A stretch of DNA of 64,000 nt from Cavia porcellus (Eukaryota > Chordata > Mammalia > Rodentia > Caviidae), in NCBI RefSeq assembly GCF_034190915.1, contig NW_026947492.1, positions 20,303,501 through 20,367,500 of the forward strand, given 5' to 3'. Under the pieces are notes generated by a model. The model was not told where the DNA came from, did not search any database, and saw nothing but the letters and a program-made list of their open reading frames with translations. The position numbers and the translations under genes were made by a program. Position 1 is the stretch's first letter, and each line of letters starts with the position of its first letter. This document shows positions 46,004 to 57,037 of this stretch, piece after piece.

Positions 46004-46063
46004 ATGGCTGCTCCTCAAGGTCAACGCTGGGCCTCCTGCCCGATCACAGCCCGACGAGGTTAG
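46004..46063 (+). promoter_or_regulatory. TIRAP: Upstream ORF in the TIRAP leader
   Basis: A 19-codon frame starts with ATG one base after the exon's acceptor junction (exon begins 46003) and ends with TAG at 46061-46063, 16 bases before the main ATG. It could lower TIRAP translation. The main start has A at -3 and G at +4 and is the stronger context. Confidence 0.6.
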
Positions 46064-46079
46064 TTTCAAGCCCGACACT

Positions 46080-48500
46080 ATGGCATCGTCGTCCTCCCAC
46101 CCGGTGCCTCGCTCCTCGTCCAGGAAGCCCCTGAGCAGGATGGCAGGTGAGCAGGACACTCTCCTTCCTAAAGTGTCACCCTGTGTCGGTGTGGAGGGAG
46201 GGGAGATGCATGGTGGCTGATGGGGGACAGAGCCCCACCCAGACCAGAGTGCCTGCCTGCGCACCGGATACTAAGTGGCATGTGTGAGCAAGGTCCTGAT
46301 TCTGTGGGCTCAGGTCTTTCTAGGTTGGCTCTGCCCATTTCCCTAGGCTGGAAACCACAGTCCCAAGTGGCTGACATTGTGTCTCTTGCTATCTCAATGT
46401 CTGTCCCGAATCATTCACAGCAAGGAGCCAAGCAGAGAGAAAACTAATCCTCAGAACACCGTATTATCTGTCTTTATCACAGCTGGATTTTTCCAGGCAT
46501 AGTGGTGCACCCTTATAACCCCAGCACTGGGGAGGTTGAGGCAGGAGGATCACCATGAGTTTGAGGCCAGGCTGGGCTACATAATGAGTTCAAGGCCAAC
46601 CTGGACTACATAGCAAGACCCTGTCTCAAAAGGCAATGAAACAAAACAGCTGGGTTTTAACATCATTACCCAGGACTCACAGTATACCAGAGAGCAACCG
46701 GGGTGCACCCTTCAACACCTAGATCACCCTGTGTTACAGATGAGGGAATGGAAATTAAGACCACTCTGCCCTCAGCTGTGTGTACCAGGCTCCAGAGTGT
46801 GACTCTGTGCCCCTCAGGAGCTCTGAGCACTGGCTTTCTTCCATGTTGCCCATTTAGCAGAATTCCTGGATGTCTCAGGACCAGAAATATGCCAGTCCCC
46901 TGCTTCCTTCCTTTCCACAGTGGGTGGATAACCCACCCTAACCAGTGCTTGAGACCCACCTCCAGTTTTAGAGACAGGGTCTCGCTGTGTCGCCCAGGCT
47001 AACGTCTACCTCCTCGCTCAAATCCTCCTTCTGCCTCAGCCTCCTGTAGCCGGGTCTCTAGGCGCATACCACCCCATCCAGCTAAGGCTGTCTCTCTTAA
47101 CCGAGCTGTGAAACAGTCCCACAGGACTCTAGGGTTCTTGTGTATTTTTAGAGCCTTTCCAGACAGAGGGAACTGAATGCTAGACCTGAGGGTGGGTGTC
47201 TGAGAAGAGGGAGGCACCGACTCCCAGCGCTGGGAGCTGGTGGGGTCCTGCCAGTCTTCCTGGGGTCCATGCGCAGGCAGGCTGAGCATGTGTGTTTGTG
47301 CCCACAGACTGGCTCAGGCAGGCCCTGCTGAAGAAGCCTAGGAGCGAGCCCGTCTCCTCCAACAGCCACTCTGGTGGCGATTCGCAGCTGGCCTTGAAGG
47401 ACAGCTCCCCATCTCCGAGCCTCGGCTCAGTCAGGTCTTCTACCCCTCCACCTGCACACGAGGACACCGGCAGCCGTGGTCGATGGAGCAAGGACTATGA
47501 TGTGTGTGTCTGCCACAGCGAGGAAGACCTGGCTGCTGCCCAGGAGCTGGTCTCCTACCTGGAGGGCAGCTCCGCCAGGCTGCGCTGCTTCCTGCAGCTG
47601 CGGGATGCGGCCCCCGGCGGGGCCATCGTGTCTGAGCTGTGCCAGGCCCTGAGCAGCAGCCACTGCCACGTGCTGCTCATCACCCCAGGCTTCCTCTGTG
47701 ACCCGTGGTGCAAGTACCAGATGCTGCAGGCCTTGACGCAGGCCCCGGGGGCCGAGGGCTGCACCATCCCCTTGCTGGCAGGGCTGCCGAGAGACGCCTA
47801 CCCCGCCGAGCTCCGGTTCATGTACTACGTGGACTGCAGAGGCCCGGACCGTGGCTTTCACCAGGTCAAGGAGGCTGTCATGCGCTGTGAGCTACGGCAT
47901 GGGCGTGGGAGCAGGGAGGGCTGTTGGCCACCCAGCTGGGACTACTATGTAGTGGTCTTTAGGAAGTGCAGGCTCGGGGAAGACTGGGTGTGAAGCCCGG
48001 CTCCTCTCCTTCAGAGCCTGGAAGAAGTCACCTGGCAGGCTATTTACTTCCCTGCGGCCGGACCTCAGCCCTCTTGTTGCTCCTGGAGCTCCCAGTGAGC
48101 ACAGTACATACGCTAAGCATGGGTTCAGAACATGGCCTGGCAGGTGCCAAGCAATCATCACAGGAAGAGCCTAGCGCCTATCAGGTCCTCCATACACAGG
48201 AGCTGGTAGTAGTAAAAGTCTTAGGGTCCTCCCTAGGATGGGGTGGACATGTCCACCTGAAGCTAGGCAGATACAAGAGAGAGATCAGCTTAGTGAAGCA
48301 AAGTGTGGCCAAAGCGATGGGAATGCATGCAGGGGCCACCCTCAGGGCAGGGCCCTTTATTATGCATTTGGAAGAAAACAGATAAAAGGCAGGGGGGGGG
48401 GGCGGCCCTGTTGAGGACAAACAGAGGTGTGGGTTTGGGGGACAAAGACAAGCCCAGTGATTCTGTTGGGTCTCTTGCAGATCTGCAGACACTCAGCTGA
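46080..48500 (+). CDS. TIRAP: TIRAP (MAL), TIR-domain adaptor for TLR2/TLR4, complete in 3 coding exons
   Basis: Coding segments 46080-46146, 47308-47886 and 48481-48500 join in frame to 221 residues, identical in length to human. The product brings MyD88 to TLR2/TLR4 at the plasma membrane. The N-terminus has basic residues (R15, K16, R20, K31, K32, R34) where the lipid-binding patch lies, then a Ser/Pro-rich linker, then the TIR domain from about residue 82 ([16 protein letters not shown]). The BB-loop proline is present at 125 (RDAAPGG). BTK target tyrosines 86, 106 and 187 and the caspase-1 site Asp198 are kept. The position of the human S180L variant is Ala here. At the site of the catalytic Glu in NADase TIR domains (SARM1) there is Gln160, so it is an adaptor, not an enzyme. 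If the second intron is retained, a different C-tail results (see findings). Confidence 0.96.
46490..46640 (+). repeat. B1-like SINE in a TIRAP intron
   Basis: Full-length forward element with the internal duplication ('gggctacataatgagttcaa'). Confidence 0.92.
46962..47085 (-). repeat. B1-like SINE in a TIRAP intron
   Basis: Reverse element from 'ttagagacagggtctcgctg' to 'ggcgcataccacc'. Confidence 0.85.
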
Positions 48501-48669
48501 AACTTCTTGGGCCAGAGAGTTGAGGTCAAGCTGGAAATACCTCCTGCAGGGCTTCGGCTTCCAGGAGAGGTGACAGGAGGCTTCAGGAGCCAGCGTCCGC
48601 AGTGCGTGGTGCCTGACCCCAGGATCAGACCGTCCATTGGACTTGCATTACCATCGGCTCCCGAGGAAA

Positions 48670-48779
48670 GCCACAGGGATGTTGGGGATTCCCCTAGAAA
48701 GGCCACAGGGATGTTGGGGACTCCCCCAGGAAGGCCAGGAGGAAGCTGGGGATATCCCCAAGAAGGCCAGGAGGAAGCC
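48670..48779. repeat. 32-bp minisatellite with kappa-B-like palindromes
   Basis: Units at 48670-48701, 48702-48733 and 48734-48765 and a 14-base partial unit. Each full unit has a GGGG..CCCC centre: GGGGATTCCCC (48684-48694), GGGGACTCCC (48716-48725), GGGGATATCCCC (48748-48759). Confidence 0.92.
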
Positions 48780-49171
48780 AGAAATCGGAGGTGCTGAGAG
48801 GTGGTGCTGATTCTTGGAGGAGCAGCAGTGTCTGGCCCACTGCCTGGTTGGACAGGGAGCCTAGTGCGCACCTGCCTTCCTCCTGGAACGGGGCTCTGGT
48901 GTGGAGCCTCCTTCCCAGGGATGAGATGGAAGCTTTGGTGGTAGCATCAGCATGCGTACTGTTCCAGCTGCCTGGGGAAGCCCCAGAGCAGGTGTCGGGA
49001 GGAATCTACAGATACTGAGTCCTTCACACCCACACTACTGCTGCCCTCTCTCCCAGAGATATCAGCTGCTTCCAAAAGTGAGATGAAAGTGTGCTGAACA
49101 TCGCGCTGTGTTTTGTGTTTGCATGATTCCCACTGAAGATGCAAGCCCAGAGCTGTGAGAAGCCCAGCATA

Positions 49172-49232
49172 GACGGTGCACTTAGCATGCACGGGGCCCT
49201 GGGTTTGAGCCCCAGTACCAAGAAATTGAAAA
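49172..49232 (+). repeat. ID-like SINE remnant in TIRAP 3'UTR
   Basis: Box B region 'ccctgggtttgagccccagt' followed by 'accaagaaattg'. The 5' part is decayed. Confidence 0.7.
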
Positions 49233-49595
49233 CAGCGGAAACCTCTGAGTCATTCTGGATGTACCGGAAAGGGGAGGAAGCAGGTGGAGAGAAGGAAGCT
49301 GGGGTTTGGGCCTCAGCCCCTTGGCCTGGCTCAGAGCCCCACTGACCCTTGACAGCCCAGGGCCTCAGGGCAGGTCTGGTGAGAGCCAGGGCATTGACCA
49401 AAGCTGTCTCCACCTTTGAACTGAGAGGAATCAGCAATTTTCTTCTGGGAGAAGCCTGTGCTCTTTGAAGGACAGCTGGGTTTCCTGCCCCTGTGCTCAG
49501 TAAGTTTGTTGTTGCGCTGAGTTTGTCTCTTTTATGCCTCTTCTCTCACTTTCCCCGTCACATTCCTTCCTTACCCCCCCCCCCAATAAATGATG

Positions 49596-51110
49596 CTGGA
49601 TGTGGAGGTGCACGCCTGGAATCCCAACATTTGGGAGGTGCACACCTGTAATCCCAGAAATTGTAGGCCAGCCTGGGCTACACAGCAACACCCTGGCTCA
49701 AAAACAAAAACAAAATTATAACTAAAAGCTGGGAATGATGGTCCACACATCTTAAATTCCAGCACTCGGAGATGCTGAGGGAAGAGGTGTGCAAGTTCAA
49801 GCCCAGCCTGGGCAACTTGGCAGTTTAACAAGACTCTGCCTCAAAAGTAAAGAAAGAACCAGGCACATGGCATATTCCTGTAATCCCAGCACTTGGGAGG
49901 CTGAGGCAGGAGGAGCTCTGTGAGTTTGAGCCAGCCTGGACTACATAGTGAGACCCTGTCTACTTTTTGTTTTGGTATCCTGTCTTTTAAAAAAAATTAT
50001 ATTTATATATTTAGCAGCATAAGTGCCTGCCTGGCCAGTGTGAGGTCATGAGTTTGATCTCTGTTACCAAAAAAAGGGGGGCTGGGGATATAGCAAAGGT
50101 CCTGGGCTCAGTGCCCCATACTGGGAAAATACAAACAAACCCTCATCCTCTCTGAGGTGCTTCTTTGTTCCCTGCATTCCAGTCTTGTGCTTCCCACACC
50201 ACAAAAAATCACTGTTTTGAATTTGAACTTAGTTCCTAGCATTTCTGTATAAAGTTACTGTATTTTTGTATCCCTGCCAACATGTTGGTCATTTTACATT
50301 TTATACAAAATCACTGGAATGTGTGTATTCTGTGGATTTGTGAGGTGTAGACACGTTGTGAGGTGTAGACAGCGTTGTCACTCCAGGTAACTCCTGCCTT
50401 TCCTCATGTAAACATACCACTGTTTAATTACATATCCTGCAAATGTGTACTTGGTGGTTTTTGCTGTTAAAAGCAAGGAGACTGGCTGGGCGTGGTACTG
50501 CACACCTGTCATCCCAGCACTTGGGAGGCTGAGGCAGGAGGATCACTGTGATGTGAGTGTGAGGCTACGCTAGGTTATACAGTGACTTCAAAACTAGCCT
50601 AAACTACATAGCAGGACCCTGCCTCACTAAACGAAGAACCAAGGAGCTAGCCAGACATGGTGGTGGGCACCTGTGATTCCAGCTACTGGGAAGGCTGAGG
50701 CAGGAGGATCACATGCTTGAAGCTAACATGGGCAGTTTAACAAGACCCTCTCTCAAAATCTGAAAAAAATTGGGAAGGGTGGGGGTGTAACTCAGTAGTC
50801 CCTAGATCAATGCAATCCCCAATACCATGAAAAAAGCGAACAGAAAAAGACAAGAAGGAAAAACAAGCAAAACCAGCGAGACCGTGAATGTTTCTGTACG
50901 TTTCCATGAGCAAGGTTTTCAGCCAGGTGTGGTGGTGCACACCTGACACCTGTGTCCCAGGCTCTGAGGAGCTGACACAGGGGGGAGGGGGTATCACAAG
51001 CAGGACCCCAGCCTGGGCAATTTGGTAACACAGTGAGACCCTGTCTCAGAATAAAATATAAAAAGCCTGGGGGTTTAACTCACTACAAAGGCTCCAGGTT
51101 CAGTCACCAG
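49596..51110 (+). repeat. SINE field immediately downstream of TIRAP
   Basis: At least six forward B1-like copies (three in 49596-49970, two in 50483-50765, one in 50915-51045) and short ID-like pieces near 50030, 50775 and 51062. About 50160-50480 between them is AT-rich and unclassified. Confidence 0.8.
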
Positions 51111-51147
51111 GACAGTTGTGGGGGGGAGAGATTTTATAGGATTTAGC

Positions 51148-51310
51148 CTAGGGAAAGAGCAGTCAGGTAGTGCAGAATACAGATTTTCGACTACTAATGA
51201 TGGCAAAGTCACTTCCAAGTTGGTCGAGCCAATCTGTGCTCCTGTCAATCGCATACAGACTTCCCGCTTTCTGTATCATTGCCTACACTTCAGACTATCA
51301 GATGTTTAAA
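51148..51310 (-). mobile_element. Possible old L1 fragment
   Basis: The plus-strand order 'cacttccaagttggtcgagc', then 'tcccgctttctgtatcattg', then 'cttcagactatcagatgt' resembles the antisense of the mammalian L1 3' region. Highly diverged. Confidence 0.4.
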
Positions 51311-52260
51311 GGGCTGCTAATCGGTGGGTGAAAACTTCATCGTATGTTTTCTTACCTGTTTAAAACTCAAAAACTCTATGTACAGTTTTATTGTAAACCC
51401 AAATACTGTGTATAGTCATTTATGTATTGTAATCCTGTTTTTAGTTTTCTTCACAACCCAAAAGGTTATATTTGTAATCCCACTGAGACGTCATTGGAAT
51501 CCCAACAAATTAATTTTAATCTACCACCTCCAGTGCAACCCACGGTGAGAGTATAGACACCAAGACATATTCCAAATTAAGGGCAGCCAGGGGTCCTAAG
51601 TCCAATCCCCATGAGGACGTGCGGACAAGGCCCTGATCCTAGGCCTCTCCCACAATTTATCATCTTGTAAAGAAAGGGGGGTGGCCCAGGGATGAGTGAC
51701 AGTGAAGATGGCGGGAACTACTTGAGTAACTTGAACTGGCTGGCCAGGTAGGGAGAAAAATATCTTTGCAAAATACAGAGATAAAAATATGCAGAAGGAT
51801 CAATTTGCATAATTTAATTAAGGCTGCTAGCAACTGAATTGTTTTGGGAGGCTGTCCCCTTAGTTTTTGATATGTAAACTCTTGTGCCCTGGGGAGTCAT
51901 AGCCTTTTTATCTTGAGGCTCTTACCCAGTTGACATTTTTGGAGCTGACTGGCCCTAACATCTCTCTGTGCTCATCTCCTGTACGAGAACACTATGCCAG
52001 GAAACAGAACTGTCAGCTTCAGAGATTACATACCAACACCTTGGCTAGCGCCATTTACAATACTTAAAGCCAATTTAAAAAAAAAATACAATAGCCATCT
52101 TTATACATATCAGTATAAAAAATAAGCTCCCAAATAATCACAGTCACAATAATTGTTTTGCATTCAAGGGGAGTCACTGGGGTTCTCTCCCACAAGTTTT
52201 TATAAAACCACATGTAAAAGGAAGGGTTCAAAGTTTCAACAATTAACACATGGCTAGCTC
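51311..52260. other. Gene-free AT-rich sequence
   Basis: No SINE body, no conserved reading frame and no promoter-like composition across about 950 bases. Confidence 0.4.
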
Positions 52261-52269
52261 TGTTTTGGC

Positions 52270-52372
52270 AGTGCTGGGGAATAAACCCGGGGCCTAACCC
52301 TAACCCTAACCTTAATCCTGGGCCTCCCCGTTTCACAGGCAGGTGCTCTGCCCCTGAGCTACGACCCAGCCC
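52270..52372 (-). repeat. ID-like SINE containing telomeric hexamers
   Basis: Reverse tRNA-derived SINE (box A region 'cccctgagctacgacccagc'). Between box B and the middle of the element lies 52293-52318, a run of CCCTAA-type hexamers (two exact repeats and two decayed ones). Confidence 0.85.
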
Positions 52373-52979
52373 ATCTCCCACATCACTTGGAAGCAAATCT
52401 AAGGCATTATGTTCTCCTAAATATTTAAGGATGTACCTCTGAATTACTAGATGTTTTTCAAAAGTATTTAAAAAGTTTATTTTTAAAGAATAATTTTATT
52501 TTTAATGTAAAAATAAAAATGTAAAATATTATAACTCTGACTTTGTAATCTGTGCTTTCTGTGACTTAGGATGCTCCCCCTTGTTGTTCTTATTCTTGGT
52601 TTCTCAACCGGAGACCCAGTTGTGTTTCGTTTTGATTCTCAGTCACTGCCCTGCAGCTTCCCCATGGGTCACATGCTGTCACAGCCGGGGTCTCCTGACC
52701 GCTCCATTTTCCTCCAGCTTGTGGTGTGTGTATCCCTGTTCTGGGGCCTTGAAACCTTGCAGCTGGGGCCCCACTCTTCTTGTTCGTCTAAATCACTCTG
52801 ACTTCTCTTACTCCTTTACTTTTCTTTGTAATAAATATATAGGTCATCAGGTCCCAGGAAAAAGCCTGTTAGTGTTTGTAGTGAATTTATATTGAATCTT
52901 TAGATTTACTGAGAAAAGACAAATGTTTTGATGTCAACACGCCCCATCTGTAACATTGGATATAAAAATCCACATCTCC
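52373..52979. other. Gene-free AT-rich sequence
   Basis: A long A/T-rich stretch around 52480-52540, then unique sequence. I recognise no element in it. Confidence 0.35.
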
Positions 52980-53140
52980 TCTGGGTGTGGTGGTGCGTGC
53001 CTGGTATTTCAGCACTGGGGAGGCTGAGGCAAGAGGATCGCTACAAATCCAAGATCAGCCTGGGCTACGTGGTGAATTTAAGGCCAGATGCCATGGTCAA
53101 GCCCAGCCTAAACCACATAGCAAGGCCAAGTCTCAAAAAC
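52980..53140 (+). repeat. B1-like SINE
   Basis: 'gggtgtggtggtgcgtgcct' through 'atagcaaggccaagtctcaa'. The middle is duplicated as in other full-length copies. Confidence 0.85.
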
Positions 53141-53419
53141 CAAAATCATTTAGTTTTCATAGTCACTTAATTTGCAAAACAAAACCAAAAGTTTAGTTCC
53201 ATTTTTGCTGTTGGTTCTAGGTTTCCTGCCACCTCCAGGGAAATGTTGAAAGTGACACTAAGCAACTGTCCGGTCTCCTTCCTTATTTTAAAGGGATGCT
53301 TCAAAGGTTTCCCTTAAATGCGTTTGTTGTGAATTTTGGGGTCTATTTTTTAACAGATTAGACGTTCTCTGCTGTTTCTAGTTGACTCAGAGTTTTACTT
53401 AACCTCGAGTGTTTTATCT

Positions 53420-53740
53420 GGTGTTTTGCTTTGTGTTTTGAGATGAGGTCTTGCAGTGTAGTTCAGACTGGTCTCAAACAAACTCACAGCAGTCCTCCTG
53501 CCTCAGTCTCCTGAGCATTGAGATTACAGACGTCCCCCACCATGCCTGGCATTATTTTTGGCTTGGCGGTACTGAGGATAGAGCCAGGGGCCTTCACACT
53601 GAGCTACCTCCCTAGCCCTTGAGTCAGGGTCTTGCTAAGTTGCCCAGGTTGGGCTGGACCTTGAGACCCTTCTGCCTCAGACTCCCAGAGCGCTAGGATT
53701 ACAGGTGTGTGCCACCATGTCCCCAACCCAGGTTCACTGT
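53420..53740 (-). repeat. Compound of reverse B1, ID-like piece and second reverse B1
   Basis: Reverse B1 to about 53555, then 'ggtactgaggatagagcc' with 'cactgagctacctccctagc' (ID-like), then another reverse 7SL-type body. Confidence 0.75.
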
Positions 53741-53819
53741 CTTTTATAAAAAACTCTTCTCACAGCAACTGCCTGTAAAAACTACATCAGCCCAGTAGGT
53801 ACAGCTCAGTGGCAGAGTT

Positions 53820-54410
53820 TGTTAGGTAAAAAGTTAGTCATTAACAGGCTGAACACAGATGGCTGGTAAAGCAAATGAGGTGATTCCCCCCCTCCCTTCA
53901 CTTTTAATCAGTAGCTTTCATCTAATCATTAATCATTAGCATTTATCTAATCATTAGATAAATCTGCTCAGGTCTGTGGTTTCAAACTTCAAGATTATGT
54001 AACATCTTCGGAGCTGCTAATAATTAGGCCCATGGCCACACAAAGTCCAGAGGATGAGTGGGAGGTTAGACACTCTCCGGGTCTCCAACCAGAGACAGTC
54101 ACCTAAGGAGCCGCTGAGACCTCTTCTCTCTGAAGTGGGTAAACACAGCCCATTCTATCTGAACAAGTGAACAGTGACCTCAGAGGACAGAAAGACCCAC
54201 TGACCTGTCCAGGTCACCTGAGTCCTCCTCAGCCCAACAGCCATCCTGGCAGTGCCTGGCTTCATGCTTCAGGTGTCTTTATTCTCTCAAAAAATCTCTT
54301 ATTTTGCAATAAACTACCTGTACTCTTAATTACAGTGACCTATGTGTCTTGTCTGAAATCTTTTGTCAGAGACACAAAGACTCAAAGTGTGTTGCCAGTT
54401 TCTGGTGGGG
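53820..54410 (+). mobile_element. Possible solitary LTR-like segment
   Basis: A 590-base segment free of SINEs has an AATAAA at about 54308-54313 followed within 100 bases by 'gtgtcttgtctgaaatc', resembling the R/U5 end of a retroviral LTR. I see no coding frame, primer-binding site or paired LTR, so the call rests on shape alone. Confidence 0.3.
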
Positions 54411-54800
54411 CGGGGACGCAGTGTCTCTGTACCCGTACAGCGCTTGCCTAACCACCCCGACCTGGCCCTGACTTCCAGCTCCAGACCTGCAAAGAAAAAT
54501 AAATCAATAGAAACAAAAACTGCACCAATCCTTTGAAGACAGCAGTTACCCCAGTAGGTCCCAGCTTGTACAGGTTCCATCACCGCAAAACCATCACACT
54601 GGGCTCCAGGCATCCAATATGGGCACTTTGAGGGGACACATTGAACTGAGGCAGGAGATTAGGGCATGGTCAGCCAGCTGGACAAAAGGGCACGACCTGT
54701 CAATCACAGGCTTCCACAGCGCATGTAGAACAACTCCCAAGCCCTGCACACCTGAGACCAATCAGAATGGGGCTTCAATTCTGGGGCAAAAATCAAGAGG
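54411..54800. other. Unclassified gene-free sequence
   Basis: Unique-looking sequence with no SINE body. It may belong to the same old element as the LTR-like segment to its left. Confidence 0.3.
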
Positions 54801-54839
54801 TTTTTTTTTTTTTTTTAAATTCATTTTATTTCAGAGAAA

Positions 54840-54845
54840 AGTTTT

Positions 54846-54878
<33 letters not shown>

Positions 54879-55000
54879 TCTCTTTGAGGCAGGGTGTCAC
54901 TATGCAGTTCGCACTGACCTTGAGCTCACTTTGTAGCCCAGGCTGGTCTCAAACTCACCATGATTCTCCTGCCTCAGCTTCCCCAGTGCTGAGGGGGCAA
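54840..55000 (-). repeat. B1-like SINE with long T tail
   Basis: A T tract of about 27 bases then the complete reverse element to 'cccagtgctgag'. Confidence 0.88.
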
Positions 55001-55287
55001 CCTTACGTACATTGTACATTTGTCATCTCCAAATCATTCACCTGGAGGACAAGACATCTCAAGCGGGTATTTGATAGGATGGTATAGATCTGACGTTGGA
55101 GTTGAGGATACAAAAGTCACCCTTAACCGTGTGGCCTCTGTAAGCCCTTTCATTGGCCCACGTTGCACCTGCAGAGCACGCTTTCTTCCCAGCCTTTAAC
55201 CGGCTTGCACTCACTGTACGGCACATTTCCTTTCTTACTTAATAAGGTATAAAGCTGAGCTTACGTGCATTTCTTGTCCAATTCTTC

Positions 55288-55372
55288 TTTTTTTGCAGTA
55301 CCAGGGATTGAACTCACAACCTCACACTTGCCAGGTAGGAGCTTATGCCACTGAGCTAAATCCCCACCAGGT
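55288..55372 (-). repeat. ID-like SINE with target duplication
   Basis: Flanked by 'cttgtccaattctt' on both sides (about 55273 and 55374). The body carries 'gggattgaactcacaac'. Confidence 0.9.
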
Positions 55373-55751
55373 TCTTGTCCAATTCTTTGTTTCAGATGAC
55401 AAGGCCCAGGAAAGAATCCCTGGGAAGAGCACAACACCCTGGACCTCAGGAAGAAAACCATATCCAAATGATTGCAGCAGGTTAACATGCTTTTTGTTCC
55501 TTTCTTTCCAAAGTCAGACTGGCAGGAGAAACCTTCTCTGTGAACCAGGTCTTCATACAATGACTCTGGAGTTTTTATGCTGGTTCATGGGTTTGAATCA
55601 TTTTGAAATAAATAAACTGGCAATTTGAAGTTATTATTTTTTCTTTTTGAGATTTTCATTCCAAACCTAGATAAATACAATAAGGGCCTTTAACAAGATT
55701 AAAGAACAGCAGTCAGAGTTAGAGTAAATTAAAATCCTTAAAAACACTCAA

Positions 55752-56055
55752 TTTGGCCAGGCATGGTGGCTCAAGCCTGTAATCCCAGCACTCAGGAGGC
55801 TGAGGCAGGAGGATTGTTTCAAGTTTGAGACCAGCCTGGGCTACAAAGTGAGCTGAAAGGCAAGCCTGAACTGCATAGGGAGACCCTGTCTCAAAAAAAT
55901 AAAAACAAAAACAAAAACAAAACCACTCAATTGGGGCTGGGGATTTAGCTCAGCGGCATAAGCGCCTGCCTTGCAAGCAGGCAGTCCTGAGTTCGATCCC
56001 TGGTACCGATAAAAACGAAAAAGACCAAAACAGAAAAAAGAAAAAAAAAAAAAAA
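55752..56055 (+). repeat. Forward B1-like SINE followed by forward ID-like SINE
   Basis: B1 55752-55905 is nearly intact. ID 55933-56055 keeps the full tail 'ggtaccgataaaaacgaaaa'. Imperfect target copies 'accactcaatt' and 'accattcaatt' flank the ID. Confidence 0.92.
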
Positions 56056-56334
56056 CCATTCAATTTGTTTTAACTTCACAGCTAGATTTTTTTTTTAAAG
56101 CCATGCTAGCCTGTTATCTGAGTCTCAGTCCGTTGGAGGCATAAACCTTACCTGTCTTCGAAATGAAAACACCCAGAAATAGGTAAAATAAGGCCACACC
56201 TATTTGAACAAAGATCAGAGTTAAAGCAGAGCTGAAGTCCTCAAAACCCACCATAAATTCCTGACTTCAATAGATTCTTTTAACTTAGGACAGAAACATC
56301 TGTAAGAACTGGTTTGATTATTTGGTCTGAATTT
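56056..56334. other. Unique gene-free sequence
   Basis: About 280 bases without repeat body or exon signals. Confidence 0.3.
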
Positions 56335-56581
56335 TTTGTTTGTTTTTGAGACAGGGTCTCACTATGCCAATTAGGCTGGCCTTGAACTCACTACATAACC
56401 CAGGCTGGCCTGAAACTCCCAAATCCTCCTGCCTCTGCCTCCCAAGTGTTGGGATTATGGGATGCACCCTCATGCTTGGCCTGTTTGAATTACAGACTTT
56501 TTTTTTAGTACCAGGAATCAAATTCATGACCTCACACTTGCCAGGTAGGTTCTTGTGCTGCTGAGCTAAACCCCAGGCCCC
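56335..56581 (-). repeat. Reverse B1-like SINE followed by reverse ID-like SINE
   Basis: B1 56335-56485 and ID 56497-56581. The ID ends 'tgctgagctaaaccccaggc'. Confidence 0.88.
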
Positions 56582-57037
56582 TGAATTAGACTTCTGCTCA
56601 ACCTTTTTGGGGTACCCATTTGTTAGCAATCCTTTTCAACCCGCCAGCCCACCATGGTCAGCTTTTGTTTCTTTCTTTGCTCCCACCATGGTGACATTTC
56701 AACTTGTCCGCTGTGCCCTGGTGTCCAGGTGGCCAACCAAAAGCTGGTACTCTCAAGAATATGACCAGATAAAAATGTGGGTTATACCCTACTTTCCATG
56801 GTCAGAGTGATCAGGACCTTGGAGGGGCTGTATCCTTTGCTCTCTCTTTGGAGACCCTGGTTAAAGTCATAAAAGACTTGTTCTGGTCTTGTGCGTGCTT
56901 ATTCTGGTCTTGAGTCACTTGTGGGTATACGTGTGTGCACATGCATGTGCATACGATATTGGGGACTGAACCCAGGACCTCACATATGCTTACTCTAGCA
57001 CTGACCTATATCCCCAGTCCTTTGAAAATTCTGAGAA

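Larger units (their letters stand above)
48501..49605 (+). other. TIRAP: TIRAP 3'UTR
   Basis: About 1.1 kb from the stop to a canonical AATAAA at 49585-49590. It contains a 32-bp minisatellite (48670-48779) and an ID-like remnant (49172-49232). A B1 element begins directly after the poly(A) signal. Confidence 0.75.

Noticed and set aside
47427..47861. 144-codon frame antisense to the TIRAP TIR exon
   Set aside because: It is the mirror of a strongly coding, GC-rich exon; the plus-strand TIR domain explains the openness.
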